A stretch of 36,266 bases of DNA from Actinobacteria bacterium 13_1_20CM_4_69_9 (GCA_001920085.1 MNJC01000051.1:1-36266), one strand, 5' to 3'. Positions 6,774 through 14,785 are shown, counted from the stretch's first letter. The notes: generated by a model from the letters alone, not told the origin. Program-made: numbers and translations.

Positions 6774-7679
6774 TTACGTGGTCGGGTCGGCCCCGGAGGT
6801 GCGGAGGAAGTCGATCAGCAGTTGGTTGACGCGTCCAGCCTCGTCGTGATGCACCCAGTGCGACGCATCGGCCAGGCGCTCGACGCGGTCGAGGTTCGGC
6901 ACGTCGTCGTGCTCGGGCTCGGCGAGGTCCGAGCCGAGGTACGAATCGCGCTCCCCCCAGATCACCAGTGTCGGCGCCGAGATCGGGCGAAGCTTTGCTG
7001 CGGCTTCCTTCTGGGACTGTCTCACGGAGGCGCGGTAGTAGTTGATCATTCCGGCCGCCGCCCCTTCCTGCGACCACGCCTCGACATAGCGGTCGATTTC
7101 CTCCGGGGTGTAAGGCGGGCTCGCGTCGTGCAGGAAGTGCCGGAAGAAGTGCCAGTCTCTGGCGGGCACGATCTCCTCGGGCAGTCCCGGTGTTGCAAAG
7201 AAGAAGAAGTACCAGGACTTCCGAAGCTGGCTCGGGTGCTTGAGTCCCTCTGAGAGCTTCCGCGGATGGGCCGCGTTGAGGATGGCGAGCCGGTCGACCA
7301 CCTCGGGGTGGTTCATCGCGACGGTCCAGGCGATCGATCCGCCCCAGTCGTGACCGACCAACTGGGCGGACTCGGCACCGAGCTCCCGGATGAAGCCGCG
7401 GATGTCGTCGGCGAGCAGGTCGACGCCGTAGGCCTCGAAGCCCTCGGGCTTCGAGGACAGGTTGTAGCCACGTGTATCGGGGGCGACCACCCGAAAACCG
7501 GCCTCCGCGAGCGGCGCGATTTGTCGCCGCCAACCGAACCAGAACTCCGGGAAGCCGTGCAGCAGAACGACCAGCGGCCCTTCACCGGCCTCGACGTAAT
7601 GCAAGGTCTGATCGCCGACCTCGGCGTAGCCCTCCCGAAGCTCGATCCCGACGTCAGCGAGCAGGCTGGTGGTGGCCAT
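6774..7679 (-). CDS. Alpha/beta hydrolase, epoxide-hydrolase-like
   Basis: A 301-residue cytoplasmic alpha/beta-hydrolase. The oxyanion motif HGFPEFW is at residues 41-47. The nucleophile elbow GHDWGG has Asp111 as nucleophile, which is the aspartate type shared by epoxide hydrolases and haloalkane dehalogenases. The catalytic histidine is in the C-terminal ASHWVHHD segment, near residue 278. HGFPEFW rather than the dehalogenase pattern, and tyrosines in the cap region (YYRASVRQS), favour a soluble epoxide hydrolase opening epoxides to diols. Substrate unknown. The ATG at 7679 is preceded by GGGAGG at a good distance. It converges on the structured RNA. Confidence 0.85.
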   Translation of the reverse strand: MATTSLLADVGIELREGYAEVGDQTLHYVEAGEGPLVVLLHGFPEFWFGWRRQIAPLAEAGFRVVAPDTRGYNLSSKPEGFEAYGVDLLADDIRGFIRELGAESAQLVGHDWGGSIAWTVAMNHPEVVDRLAILNAAHPRKLSEGLKHPSQLRKSWYFFFFATPGLPEEIVPARDWHFFRHFLHDASPPYTPEEIDRYVEAWSQEGAAAGMINYYRASVRQSQKEAAAKLRPISAPTLVIWGERDSYLGSDLAEPEHDDVPNLDRVERLADASHWVHHDEAGRVNQLLIDFLRTSGADPTT

Positions 7680-7937
7680 GAGGACCCTCCCTGTGTAGAC
7701 GACTGGGGCGCGAGACGGCGCCTGCCAGTCTGGATGAGCAAGAGTCTGTCACCACGCCGCGGCGACGCAATCGCCCGCGTCGGGTGACACGCCGAACGCT
7801 GGGGTCCGGTCGCACAGGGACGCGGGTGGCCGCGGTGAAATGTCCGCAGAATGTCCGCAGAGGAGCAGCCCCCGCCCGTAGTAAATCCATACGCATGCCC
7901 TTAGGTCCCTGCCCGGTGGCGCCGATCTGATCTCCAC

Positions 7938-8900
7938 ATGTTGATCCGGAAGACCAAAGCCCTCGTCGTCTTCTTCGTCGCGCTCGCCGCGATCGGCAGT
8001 GGTGCGGCTATCGCAGCGACCCGCGAGAGCGCATCCCCAATCGGCACGGGCGTCGTCGTCATCAACACGAACCTTCGCCTCGAGGACACGTGGGCCGCGG
8101 GCACGGGAATGGTGCTGACGTCCTCCGGCCGGATCCTGACGAACAATCACGTCATCGCGGGTGCGACGACGATTCGGGTCGCCGTCCCGAACACGACACA
8201 CCGGTACGCGGCGCGCGTAGTCGGCTACGACATCGCCGACGACGTCGCGGTTCTTCAACTGCGGAGCGCGACGAATCTCAGGACGGTCACGATCGGCAGC
8301 TCCGCGACGCTCGCGGTGGGCGCGAGCGTCACGGCAGTCGGAAACTCCGGCGGGTTCGGACGCCTCATCTCGGTACGCGGCAGGGTCATCCGACTGAGGA
8401 GGTCGATCACCGTCGAGAGCGGCATCGGCGAGCTCCACCGGCTGAGCGGGGTGATCGAGACGAATGCGTCGCTCCGGCCCGGCGACTCGGGAGGCCCGCT
8501 TCTCGACAGCGCCGGCAAGGTAGTCGGCATGGACACGGCAGCGGCGTTCGGCGGCAGCGCCTACGCGATCCCGATCGCGACAGCCGCGAGGGTCACCAGT
8601 CAGATCGTGGCCGGGAAGGCGTCGCCCCGCGTGCATGTCGGGGCGACGGCGTTCCTCGGAATCAGGGTTCAGGGCACGACCGTCGACGACGTCGTACGCG
8701 GCAGCCCGGCGCAAAAGGCAGGGCTGAAGCCTGGGGATGTCATCATTTCGGTCGGCGGGAAGCGTGTCACCGGCGAGGCCGGCATCACTTCGGCTGTGCT
8801 CGCGCACAAGCCGGGGCAGGTCGTGACTGTCGTCTACACCGACGAGACAGGTACGAGGCGGGCGGCGAGGGTCAGGCTCGCGGCCGGTCCGCCGCAGTAG
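7938..8900 (+). CDS. Trypsin-like serine protease with PDZ domain (HtrA/DegP family)
   Basis: A 320-residue exported protease. An N-terminal membrane/signal segment (residues 8-27) is followed by a trypsin fold with triad His71 (TNNHVIAG), Asp102 (IADDVAVLQL) and Ser184 (RPGDSGGPLLD), then one PDZ domain (about residues 222-315, FLGIRVQG, GSPAQKAGLKPGDVIISVGG). The absence of a lipobox and the uncleaved-looking anchor suggest it faces the outside of the membrane, where HtrA proteins degrade or refold damaged proteins. There is no Shine-Dalgarno. TCTGAT ends six bases before the ATG, suggesting a leaderless mRNA. Transcribed alone, 257 bases from the divergent hydrolase gene. Confidence 0.88.
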   Translation: MLIRKTKALVVFFVALAAIGSGAAIAATRESASPIGTGVVVINTNLRLEDTWAAGTGMVLTSSGRILTNNHVIAGATTIRVAVPNTTHRYAARVVGYDIADDVAVLQLRSATNLRTVTIGSSATLAVGASVTAVGNSGGFGRLISVRGRVIRLRRSITVESGIGELHRLSGVIETNASLRPGDSGGPLLDSAGKVVGMDTAAAFGGSAYAIPIATAARVTSQIVAGKASPRVHVGATAFLGIRVQGTTVDDVVRGSPAQKAGLKPGDVIISVGGKRVTGEAGITSAVLAHKPGQVVTVVYTDETGTRRAARVRLAAGPPQ

Positions 8901-9124
8901 CGGCTATCAACCTGCCGCCCATCAGGACCGGCGCTTCGACGAGTGGCTTCCGAGCTTGCACGACAGCGTGCTCGCTTGGCGAGGCGAGTCCTCGGCCGAA
9001 AGTCCCGATCCGTAGAGCGCTGAGGTGCTCACGAACTTCTCCTGGCGAGGAGAGAGCGGCGAGCGCTTCCTCGTCCTATCGTCCTTCCTGAGGTTGCGCT
9101 GCCGGGGCCCGAGACCGAGCGCAT

Positions 9125-9265
9125 GTGGGAATCCGTTACCCAGCACGGCCTCTTGCCTTCGGGCTGAGACTCATCGCGACGTCGCTGTTTGCACTTTCGT
9201 TTGTGTGGCTGAGCAACCGGCCGACGAGACAACGCGTCGAGCTCTACCACTACAAGCGGCGCTAA
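9125..9265 (+). CDS. Possible small single-span membrane protein (46 aa)
   Basis: GTG-initiated 46-codon frame. It has a basic N-terminus (GIRYPARP), a hydrophobic helix of about 18 residues (LRLIATSLFALSFVWL) and a strongly basic tail (RPTRQRVELYHYKRR). That is a textbook small membrane protein layout with positive-inside charges on both sides of the helix. TATCGT about 45 bases upstream could be a -10. No convincing ribosome binding site is seen. Without homologues this rests on composition alone. Confidence 0.35.
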   Translation: MGIRYPARPLAFGLRLIATSLFALSFVWLSNRPTRQRVELYHYKRR

Positions 9266-9390
9266 AGCCGTCCGAGGGCAAAACTCAGTAGTTCTGCCCC
9301 TTGTAAGTGTGCGTTTGGAGGAGGAGACTCGTCTTTGTAGGACAGGTGTTCAAGCCCCGGTGGAGGCCGCTGGATTCTTGCCCTCCTGCT

Positions 9391-9454
9391 GGGCGGGACT
9401 CCCCCACTAAACCCGAACGTGACCCCATGCGCCGCGCGCCCCGGAGTCCCGCCC
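9391..9454. repeat. 12-bp inverted repeat, 40-base spacer
   Basis: GGGCGGGACTCC (9391-9402) and GGAGTCCCGCCC (9443-9454) are perfect reverse complements. The second arm ends two bases before the -35 of the next promoter (TTGCGT at 9457). It could be a stem in a transcript ending here or a dimeric protein site; there is no T run to call a terminator. Confidence 0.45.
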
Positions 9455-9496
9455 GCATTGCGTGATGTTGCGTCAACCGTAGACTCCGGACCCGTC

Positions 9497-9700
9497 GTGC
9501 CCGAGCAGATCCCCATCCCCCGAGATGCGATCGCGAGGGTGGCCGTGCAGCTGGCGGAGGCCGTCGACCAGACAAGCGAATTACTCATGGCCGCGACCGA
9601 ACTGCACGGCAAGGTCGCCGGTTTGCACGCAACCGTGACCGACGCTCTTGTCGAGCTCGAACGTGTGCTCGAGGAGTCCACGACAGACCGGAGTGCTTGA
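9497..9700 (+). CDS. Small helical protein of unknown function (67 aa)
   Basis: From GTG 9497 the product is VPEQIPIPRD followed by an almost wholly helical segment (AIARVAVQLAEAVDQTSELL...HATVTDALVELERVLEES) with heptad-like spacing, so probably a short coiled-coil protein. The frame is open upstream, but TTGCGT (9457-9462), a 17-base spacer and TAGACT (9480-9485) put transcription start just before this GTG, leaving at most a 5-base leader. I do not recognise it. Confidence 0.5.
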   Translation: MPEQIPIPRDAIARVAVQLAEAVDQTSELLMAATELHGKVAGLHATVTDALVELERVLEESTTDRSA

Positions 9701-9898
9701 GCCGCACAGTCAGCCGAACCTGGTGTTGACTGCCATGCCGCCCGCCGAGTCTGACGCTTTCGCGCGTTAGCCAGTTGGCCAACAATCTGCTCGCCGACTC
9801 TGCTGGCGACCGCGACGCGTTACCGCACCAGTACCCCTTCGGCCTGCGCGAACTGGCGGGCAACTCGCCGGCGCGGGATCCACCGCCAGCCACCACCG

Positions 9899-10009
9899 TC
9901 ACGACGAACGTACGGACTGCGACATGAACATCCACCGCACCATCACGTAGGCCGTCATCACCATGAGCAACAGCGGGATCACGGCGAGCACGATGAGCAG
10001 CCAGATCAT
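9899..10009 (-). CDS. Possible small membrane protein (36 aa)
   Basis: ATG 10009 opens a 36-residue frame that is almost entirely one or two hydrophobic helices (MIWLLIVLAVIPLLLMVMTA, then YVMVRWMFM and a short polar tail). It begins 20 bases after the stop of the lipoprotein gene on the same strand, so it could be translated by coupling. The upstream GAAGGAGG is about 30 bases away, too far for a normal ribosome binding site. From 9701 to 9898 I see nothing. Confidence 0.4.
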   Translation of the reverse strand: MIWLLIVLAVIPLLLMVMTAYVMVRWMFMSQSVRSS

Positions 10010-10029
10010 CCGTCACAAAGCCGTAGCTG

Positions 10030-10524
10030 CTACGGGCCTCCTTCGTAGACGGTTGCTGGTGGAAGCGCTTGCCGTGACACCGGCGCTGCCCAGTAGACCT
10101 CGCCGTTGTCCTTCGCAGCGACGGCCACAGGCAATGCGGTCTTCCCGAACCTGATGACGCACGACCAACCCGAGAGCCCCTCTGGAAACCGCGCTGCTGG
10201 AAGAACCTCGCCGGGTCGCGCTAGGCGAACCTTGCCGGTGTGAATCTTCTTGCAGCTGTTCTCCCTTACCCGCGGAGGGCCTGCTCCGATTGGGAAGAGA
10301 CCGTCTGCGAAGAGATCGGCTGCGGGGTGTGTCTGCGGTGGATACGGAGTGCGCAGATAGTGCTGCAGACTGGCCTCCACCTTCGCGCCGTCGTCGGCGC
10401 CACCGCCGCCGCAGGCGGTAAACACCATTGCGGTGAGCGCCAGCACAGTCGGCAAGACGACCAAGCCAAGACGAAACGGCCGTTCGAGCCGGGCCTCGCG
10501 CTTCCCAACGGGGCTTGCCATCAA
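10030..10524 (-). CDS. Putative lipoprotein of unknown function
   Basis: About 164 residues. A basic N-terminus (ASPVGKREARLERPFRLG), a hydrophobic stretch (VVLPTVLALTAMVF) and the lipobox-like FTAC followed by GGGG make a type II signal peptide, with lipid attachment at Cys39. The mature part has two cysteines (NSCKKI and WSCVIRFGK) that could form a disulfide. A small repeated unit ends KTALPVAVAAKDNGEVYWAA. The start is either TTG 10524 or ATG 10521: TAAGAT ends six bases before the TTG and nine before the ATG, with no Shine-Dalgarno. Function unknown, anchored on the outer face of the membrane. Confidence 0.65.
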   Translation of the reverse strand: MMASPVGKREARLERPFRLGLVVLPTVLALTAMVFTACGGGGADDGAKVEASLQHYLRTPYPPQTHPAADLFADGLFPIGAGPPRVRENSCKKIHTGKVRLARPGEVLPAARFPEGLSGWSCVIRFGKTALPVAVAAKDNGEVYWAAPVSRQALPPATVYEGGP

Positions 10525-10734
10525 CAGATGATCTTAGGTGGCCGCAAGACGAATGCAGACGATTCGGAAGCACTTGCGCGGGAGGGTCGGCCGACAGGGC
10601 CGGGGGCCCGAAAAGGACGCATCTACCTGCCGAACGGCGTGGCTTGACCCGCTCGATGCGCCAGGGTCTTGCAGAAGGCACCCGCCGACGAGGGCCTTCT
10701 TGTCGAAGATCGCTCTTTCCAGGTCTTTTCGGAG

Positions 10735-10806
10735 TGGCCCCGGGAGGAGTCGAACCTCCGCACACGGATTCGAAGTCCGTCGCTCTATCCGCTGAGCTAC
10801 GGGGCC
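10735..10806 (-). tRNA. tRNA-Arg (anticodon TCG)
   Basis: 72 nt. Acceptor GGCCCCG/CGGGGCC plus discriminator A; D arm GCTC/GAGC; anticodon stem ACGGA/TCCGT with loop CTTCGAA (anticodon TCG); T arm GGAGG-TTCGACT-CCTCC. No encoded CCA. It lies 10 bases downstream of tRNA-His on the same strand, so the two are probably co-transcribed. A perfect 7-bp stem (AGAAGGC/GCCTTCT) downstream has no T run. Confidence 0.95.
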
Positions 10807-10816
10807 CGGCTCAGAG

Positions 10817-10890
10817 GGTGGCGGATGGGACTCGAACCCACGACCACCTGGACCACAACCAGGGGCTCTACCAACTGAGCTACCGCCACC
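10817..10890 (-). tRNA. tRNA-His (anticodon GTG)
   Basis: Acceptor GTGGCGG/CCGCCAC with an extra encoded 5' G (position -1, base 10890) opposite discriminator C (10817), the identity feature of bacterial tRNA-His. Anticodon stem CCTGG/CCAGG with loop TTGTGGT (anticodon GTG). T arm GTGGG-TTCGAGT-CCCAT has one wobble-type end pair. First of a tRNA-His/tRNA-Arg pair. Confidence 0.95.
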
Positions 10891-10899
10891 GTGGAAGGC

Positions 10900-11553
10900 T
10901 CAGGATAGCGGCGTCTCCTCGAGGCCGACCTGCAATTCGCGGACGGATTCGAACACCGCGACGGCGCCCGCGTCGCGCAGCTCTGCCTCGGAGTACGCAC
11001 CGCCCGTGAGCACGGCGATCGTCTCGACGCCCGCCTTGCGGGCGGCCTCGACGTCCCACGGCGTGTCGCCGACCATCACGGCGTCGTCGGTCCCGGCCTT
11101 CGAGAGCGCCGCCTTGACGACGTCCGGCTCGGGCTTGGTTGCCTCGACGTCGTCCTTCGTCGTCCACGCATCGACGACGTCTCGGATCTCGATCGCGTCG
11201 ACGAAGTGCTCGGCATGCTTCTCGATCGACGAGCTCGCGAGGACTACGGTGTGACCGCGAGCCTTCAGCTCGAAGACGAGGTCGTGCGCACCGACGAAGG
11301 GCACCACCTCGTCGATCATCTTCTCGAACTGCTTCTCCCACTCGTCGCGCACGTCGTCGCCGATCTGACGCTCGACCGCCTCGCCGGCAACGGCGGCGAC
11401 GTACTGGTCGCCGCCCATGCCGACGTGACGGTGCAGATGACGCAGTGCGAGGACGACGTCGTGTTTCCGGAACGCGCGGTACCACGCAAGCGCCTGCTGG
11501 TAGCTGGCGTCGACCAGCGTCCCGTCGACGTCGAGGAGCGCTGCGCGCGCTAT
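10900..11553 (-). CDS. HAD-superfamily hydrolase (phosphoglycolate-phosphatase-like)
   Basis: HAD phosphatase of about 217 residues. Motif I is LLDVDGTLVD with the nucleophile and general acid Asp pair. Motif II is VVLASSS, the motif III lysine is in ATKPEPDVV, and motif IV is MVGDTPWDVEAA. The helical cap lies between motifs I and II. These enzymes dephosphorylate small phosphometabolites; the substrate is not deducible. The start is problematic: no ATG, GTG or TTG lies in frame between the interior of the upstream PfpI gene (nearest is 237 bases up) and motif I. The family N-terminus would begin at or near the ATA codon at 11553, which overlaps the PfpI stop (ATAG). I give that coordinate as tentative. 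Co-transcribed with the PfpI gene. Confidence 0.8.
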   Translation of the reverse strand: MARAALLDVDGTLVDASYQQALAWYRAFRKHDVVLALRHLHRHVGMGGDQYVAAVAGEAVERQIGDDVRDEWEKQFEKMIDEVVPFVGAHDLVFELKARGHTVVLASSSIEKHAEHFVDAIEIRDVVDAWTTKDDVEATKPEPDVVKAALSKAGTDDAVMVGDTPWDVEAARKAGVETIAVLTGGAYSEAELRDAGAVAVFESVRELQVGLEETPLS

Positions 11554-12134
11554 GAGGACGCGGCTTTCGTCTTCGCGGCCTGCTGCTCGTGCTTCCCTTC
11601 GGCGAACTCCTCGATCAGCTTCTTGTTGAACGCCGGTATGTCGTCGGGCTTGCGGCTCGTGACGAGCCCCTGGTCGACGTGCACCTCCTCGTCGACCCAG
11701 TTGCCGCCGGCGTTGCGGATGTCGGTCCGCACCGACGGGAAGGACGTCAGCGTGCGTCCGCGCACCACGCCCGCCTCGATGAGGGTCCACGGCGCATGGC
11801 AGATCGCGCCGACCGGTTTGCCCTGCTCGAAGAAGTCGCGCACGAACTGCACGGCGTTCTCGTCCTGGCGCAGATTGTCGGGATTTCCGACGCCGCCCGG
11901 CAGCACGAGCGCGTCGTAGTCGTCGGCGCTCGCCTCCTCGACCGGCTTGTCGACCTTGAACGAGCCGGCCTTGTCGTAGTGGTTGAAGCCCTGGATCTCA
12001 CCGTCCTTCAGCGAGACCAGGTCGAGCTCGGCACCGGCCTGCTCGAGCGCCTTCCACGGCTCGGTCAGCTCGACCTCCTCGAACATGTCGGCAGCCAGGA
12101 AAGCGATCTTCTTGCCCTTCAGCTCATCGGCCAT
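11550..12134 (-). CDS. Type 1 glutamine amidotransferase / PfpI-DJ-1 family protein
   Basis: A 194-residue PfpI/DJ-1 domain protein. The nucleophilic cysteine is Cys112 in GAICHAPW with His113 beside it, and the conserved acidic residue is E19 in DMFEEVEL. Also typical are LVLPGGVGNPDNLR and SFPSVRTDIRNAGGNWVDEEV. Family members act as protein or nucleotide deglycases, glyoxalases or stress chaperones; which applies is not clear. Lysine- and alanine-rich C-terminal tail (KHEQQAAKTKAASS). The ATG at 12134 follows a GAGGGGG ribosome binding site. First gene of a two-gene operon with the HAD phosphatase. Confidence 0.88.
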   Translation of the reverse strand: MADELKGKKIAFLAADMFEEVELTEPWKALEQAGAELDLVSLKDGEIQGFNHYDKAGSFKVDKPVEEASADDYDALVLPGGVGNPDNLRQDENAVQFVRDFFEQGKPVGAICHAPWTLIEAGVVRGRTLTSFPSVRTDIRNAGGNWVDEEVHVDQGLVTSRKPDDIPAFNKKLIEEFAEGKHEQQAAKTKAASS

Positions 12135-12199
12135 CGGTAACCCCCTCGGTCGCTGTCACCCACACGCCTTCCCGCTGCCCCGAGCGAAGTAACGCGGCA

Positions 12200-12272
12200 T
12201 GCGCCTGGGAGGATTCGAACCTCCGACCCGCGGCTTAGAAGGCCGCCGCTCTGTCCGCTGAGCTACAGGCGC
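12200..12272 (-). tRNA. tRNA-Arg (anticodon TCT)
   Basis: 73 nt. Acceptor GCGCCTG/CAGGCGC plus A; anticodon stem GCGGC/GCCGC with loop CTTCTAA (anticodon TCT); T arm GGAGG-TTCGAAT-CCTCC. Lies 65 bases upstream of the PfpI gene on the same strand. Second tRNA-Arg in the window. Confidence 0.95.
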
Positions 12273-12300
12273 CCGCGCAACAGGGTATCCCGGGCGTTCC

Positions 12301-12837
12301 CTAGCGCCTGACGCCGAAATCGGTGGTCACGATCGTGACCTCGCGCCCGCCGTACGTTCCGGGCGCGGCGGGGACGTGCACTGCAGAGAGCCCGATTTCG
12401 CGCCAGCGCGCGGTGAGCATGTTCTTGCGATGCTCGGGGCTGTCCCACCACATGTCGAGCGCGCCGGGGGCGTCGACGTTGGGCGACGACCACAGCAGGT
12501 TCTCCCCGACGGACCAGAAGTTGCTGCGGCCGATCGGGTAATAGCGCGCGATGCGCTTGTCGAAAGACGAGCCGTTCGCGGAGTCGTGGCTGAAGTAGCC
12601 CCGCGCCGCCATCTCGGCGGAGTGCTGGCGCGCCGCGTCGGACAGGCTGGCCGAGAGGTGCAGCGGCGCGAGCCCGTGCTGCTTGCGGAGGGTGTTGATG
12701 TCGGCGAGGACGCCCTGCTCGAGCGTCGAGAGCGACGCCGCCGGCTGCTGAGACGACGCACCCGCAGGTGACGCCGCGACCCAAAGGCCGGCGATGGCAA
12801 GGAGGAGCACCGCGGACCGCACCAGAGGATTCCCCAT
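12301..12837 (-). CDS. Secreted CAP (SCP/PR1-like) domain protein
   Basis: A 178-residue exported protein. The signal peptide is in residues 1-27 (LLLAIAGLWVAASPAGA). The CAP domain follows: NTLRKQHGLAPLHLSASLSDAARQHSAEMAARGYFSHDS (with the CAP histidine pair H73 and H84 region), SVGENLLW and WWDSPEHRKNMLTARWREIGLS. Bacterial CAP proteins are extracellular and bind metal or lipid; the precise role is unsettled. Relative to the second CAP protein at 18044-18541 it retains the full GENL and SPEHRKNML motifs. Stop at 12303-12301, 28 bases before tRNA-Arg on the same strand. Confidence 0.85.
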   Translation of the reverse strand: MGNPLVRSAVLLLAIAGLWVAASPAGASSQQPAASLSTLEQGVLADINTLRKQHGLAPLHLSASLSDAARQHSAEMAARGYFSHDSANGSSFDKRIARYYPIGRSNFWSVGENLLWSSPNVDAPGALDMWWDSPEHRKNMLTARWREIGLSAVHVPAAPGTYGGREVTIVTTDFGVRR

Positions 12838-12886
12838 GTCCGGGAGATCGGCGCGGCCGGCTCGCCGCCCACATCCCTGAAACGGG

Positions 12887-13969
12887 TTACCCGGTCTCGG
12901 GGGCCGGCTGGGCGCGCCTGTGCCGCAGCCAGTCGGCGAAGATCACCTGCAGCGTTCCCGCGACGGGGATCGCCGCCAGCGCGCCGAGCACGCCGGCGAG
13001 CTCGGCGCCGATCAGCACCGAGATGAGGACGACGAGCGGCGACAGCTGCACGGTGCGCCCGTACACCACCGGCTGCAGGATGTGGTTCTCGACCTGCTGG
13101 TAGACGATGAAGAAGACGACGACGATGATCCCGGCGGGCACCGAGTGCAAGAACGCGACAGCGCCGACGATGATGGCGGCGATCGTCGCGCCTGCGAGCG
13201 GGATCAGGTCGAGAATCGCGACGATCAGGCCCAACGCAATCGCGTAGGGCACGCCCAAGATCGCGAGCACGATCGCGGTCAGGCCGCCGGCGATCAGGCT
13301 GATCAGGAGATTGCCGGAGACGTAGCCCCCGACGGTGCGGTAGATGTCGTGGCCGACGGAGCGGTAGCGGCGCCGCGTGTCCGGCCGCAGCAGCGAGAGG
13401 AACCGGTCGATCCAGCCCGGCCCTTCGAGCAGCATGAAGAACGTCATGAACGCGATCGTCACCGTGGCAAGCACTGCATTGACGACGCCTTTCGCGACCG
13501 CGAGCGCCGTCCCGGAAAGACCGAAGAGCTTCGACGCGCCGCCCTCACGTAACGCCTTTCGAGCCTTGTCCACCAGGTGGTACTTCGTCTCGAGGAAGCC
13601 CAGCCTCCCGCGCCCCTTGGTCAGGTCGTCGAGATAGTCGGGCACCTTGTGGGCGAAGTTGTCGACCTGGTCGACCAGCGTCGGGATGAACAGCCATCCG
13701 ATCAGCCCCAGGGCGATCAGCGTGGCGATCGAGACGACCCCGGTGGCCGCGCCGCGGCGGCCGCGGAACCGGTGCTCCAGACGGTCCACCGCCGGGTTGA
13801 GGGCGAGCGCCAGGAACAGCGCGATGAACACCCACGAGAGGACGTGCCGGGAGATCCACAGCACCTTCAGCGTGATGAACGACGCGACGAGGATCCCGAT
13901 GACCAGCAGGATCGTCCGGGGCTGAAACTGGACGACGCGTTCGCGCTCGGCCGGCACGGACTGCAGCAT
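12887..13969 (-). CDS. AI-2E family transporter (PerM/TqsA-like membrane protein)
   Basis: A 360-residue polytopic membrane protein. About eight hydrophobic segments have the typical family order: two N-terminal helices (LLVIGILVASFITLKVLWI, VFIALFLALALNPAVDRLE), a soluble middle (VDQVDNFAHKVPDYLDDLTKGRG) and a C-terminal bundle including GVPYAIALGLIVAILDLIPLAGATIAAIIVG and VVFFIVYQQVENHILQPVVYGRTVQLSPL. The QQVENHILQP motif is diagnostic. Members export autoinducer-2 or act as Na+(Li+)/H+ antiporters; the substrate here is unknown. The frame continues far upstream, but the family N-terminus begins at ATG 13969. The divergent gene starts about 60 bases away. Confidence 0.88.
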   Translation of the reverse strand: MLQSVPAERERVVQFQPRTILLVIGILVASFITLKVLWISRHVLSWVFIALFLALALNPAVDRLEHRFRGRRGAATGVVSIATLIALGLIGWLFIPTLVDQVDNFAHKVPDYLDDLTKGRGRLGFLETKYHLVDKARKALREGGASKLFGLSGTALAVAKGVVNAVLATVTIAFMTFFMLLEGPGWIDRFLSLLRPDTRRRYRSVGHDIYRTVGGYVSGNLLISLIAGGLTAIVLAILGVPYAIALGLIVAILDLIPLAGATIAAIIVGAVAFLHSVPAGIIVVVFFIVYQQVENHILQPVVYGRTVQLSPLVVLISVLIGAELAGVLGALAAIPVAGTLQVIFADWLRHRRAQPAPETG

Positions 13970-14030
13970 CGCGCCCGGGTCGGATGGCTTTGCGCCCGAA
14001 GCCGGCCGGCAGGACGATAGATTGAGCGGC

Positions 14031-14324
14031 GTGAGCCTCCGAGGACGGACGATCGAGCACACCGCGACGCTGCCCGACGGGCGGAAGGTCGTCGTCCACG
14101 TCGGCGTCCCCGAAGATCCGTACATCGCGCGTGCGGAGCTCGAGACCGTCGACGTGGAGCTCCACTCCGACGGCCACGTGCTGGCCGCCGTCAACACGGT
14201 GCTCGACGTCGATCAGGAGAGTGAAGCCGAGGAGCTCTCGCGCGAGATCGCGCGGCAGCTCGAGTCCGGAGAGATCGAGCCGACGGCGCACGCGATCGAG
14301 CCGCTGGCGGACACGTTGCGATGA
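14031..14324 (+). CDS. Conserved small hypothetical protein (97 aa)
   Basis: Starts VSLRGRTIEHTATLPDGRKVVVHVGVPEDPYI. The rest is a mixed beta/alpha acidic domain ending in a helix (ESEAEELSREIARQLESGEIEP). No family recognised. A TTG at 14022 is in frame, but GTG 14031 is favoured because TAGATT (14018-14023) ends seven bases before it. It overlaps the cyclophilin gene by four bases (ATGA), so it is translationally coupled to it, and the pair forms an operon. Confidence 0.65.
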   Translation: MSLRGRTIEHTATLPDGRKVVVHVGVPEDPYIARAELETVDVELHSDGHVLAAVNTVLDVDQESEAEELSREIARQLESGEIEPTAHAIEPLADTLR

Positions 14325-14785
14325 ACGCGACGCTGCAGACGAACCACGGCGCGATCGAGATCGAGCTCTATCCCGACGACGCCCCCAAGACCGTTGAGAA
14401 CTTCGTCAAGCTCGCGCGCGACGGGTTCTACGACGGCCTGGTCTTCCACCGCGTCATTCCCGAGTTCATGATCCAGGGCGGCGACCCGACCGGCACGGGA
14501 CGCGGTGGCCCGGGCTACCAGTTCGAGGACGAGTTCAACCAGCACAAGGTCGACCGCGGCGCGCTCGCGATGGCGAACGCCGGCCCGAACACGAACGGCA
14601 GCCAGTTCTTCATCGTCACCGCGGACGCGTGCCCTTGGCTCGACGGAAAGCACACCGTGTTCGGGCGTGTCACGTCCGGTATCGAGGTCGTCGACAAGAT
14701 CTCGGAGCTGCCTGCGGACGCCGCGGACAAGCCGCGCGACGACGCACTCATCGAGCGCGTCGAGATCGCCGCGAGTCCCGAATAG
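14321..14785 (+). CDS. Peptidyl-prolyl cis-trans isomerase, cyclophilin type
   Basis: A 154-residue cytoplasmic cyclophilin (no signal peptide). Complete catalytic core: VFHRVIPEFMIQGGDPTGTG (about residues 41-60, with the catalytic Arg44), NAGPNTNGSQFFIV and DGKHTVFGRV. It catalyses proline isomerisation in protein folding. Start ATG 14321 overlaps the preceding stop. The 3' end converges on and overlaps the DUF6328 gene by 38 bases. Confidence 0.93.
   Translation: MNATLQTNHGAIEIELYPDDAPKTVENFVKLARDGFYDGLVFHRVIPEFMIQGGDPTGTGRGGPGYQFEDEFNQHKVDRGALAMANAGPNTNGSQFFIVTADACPWLDGKHTVFGRVTSGIEVVDKISELPADAADKPRDDALIERVEIAASPE

Larger units (their letters stand above)
8901..9455. other. Intergenic region with one possible tiny gene and an inverted repeat
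   Basis: Between the HtrA gene and the 67-residue gene I see no full-size gene. The stretch contains the possible 46-codon membrane protein at 9125-9265. From about 9270 to 9380 the composition is less GC rich than the surroundings and carries no coding signal I trust. A 12-base perfect inverted repeat (9391-9402 and 9443-9454) follows. Confidence 0.5.

Noticed and set aside
9266..9455. Attachment site or IS remnant
   Set aside because: The composition shift and inverted repeat suggested it, but there are no target duplications, transposase pieces or tRNA-derived repeats.
10668..10720. Intrinsic terminator after the tRNA-His/tRNA-Arg pair
   Set aside because: A 7-bp stem (AGAAGGC/GCCTTCT) exists but is not followed by a T run on the transcribed strand.
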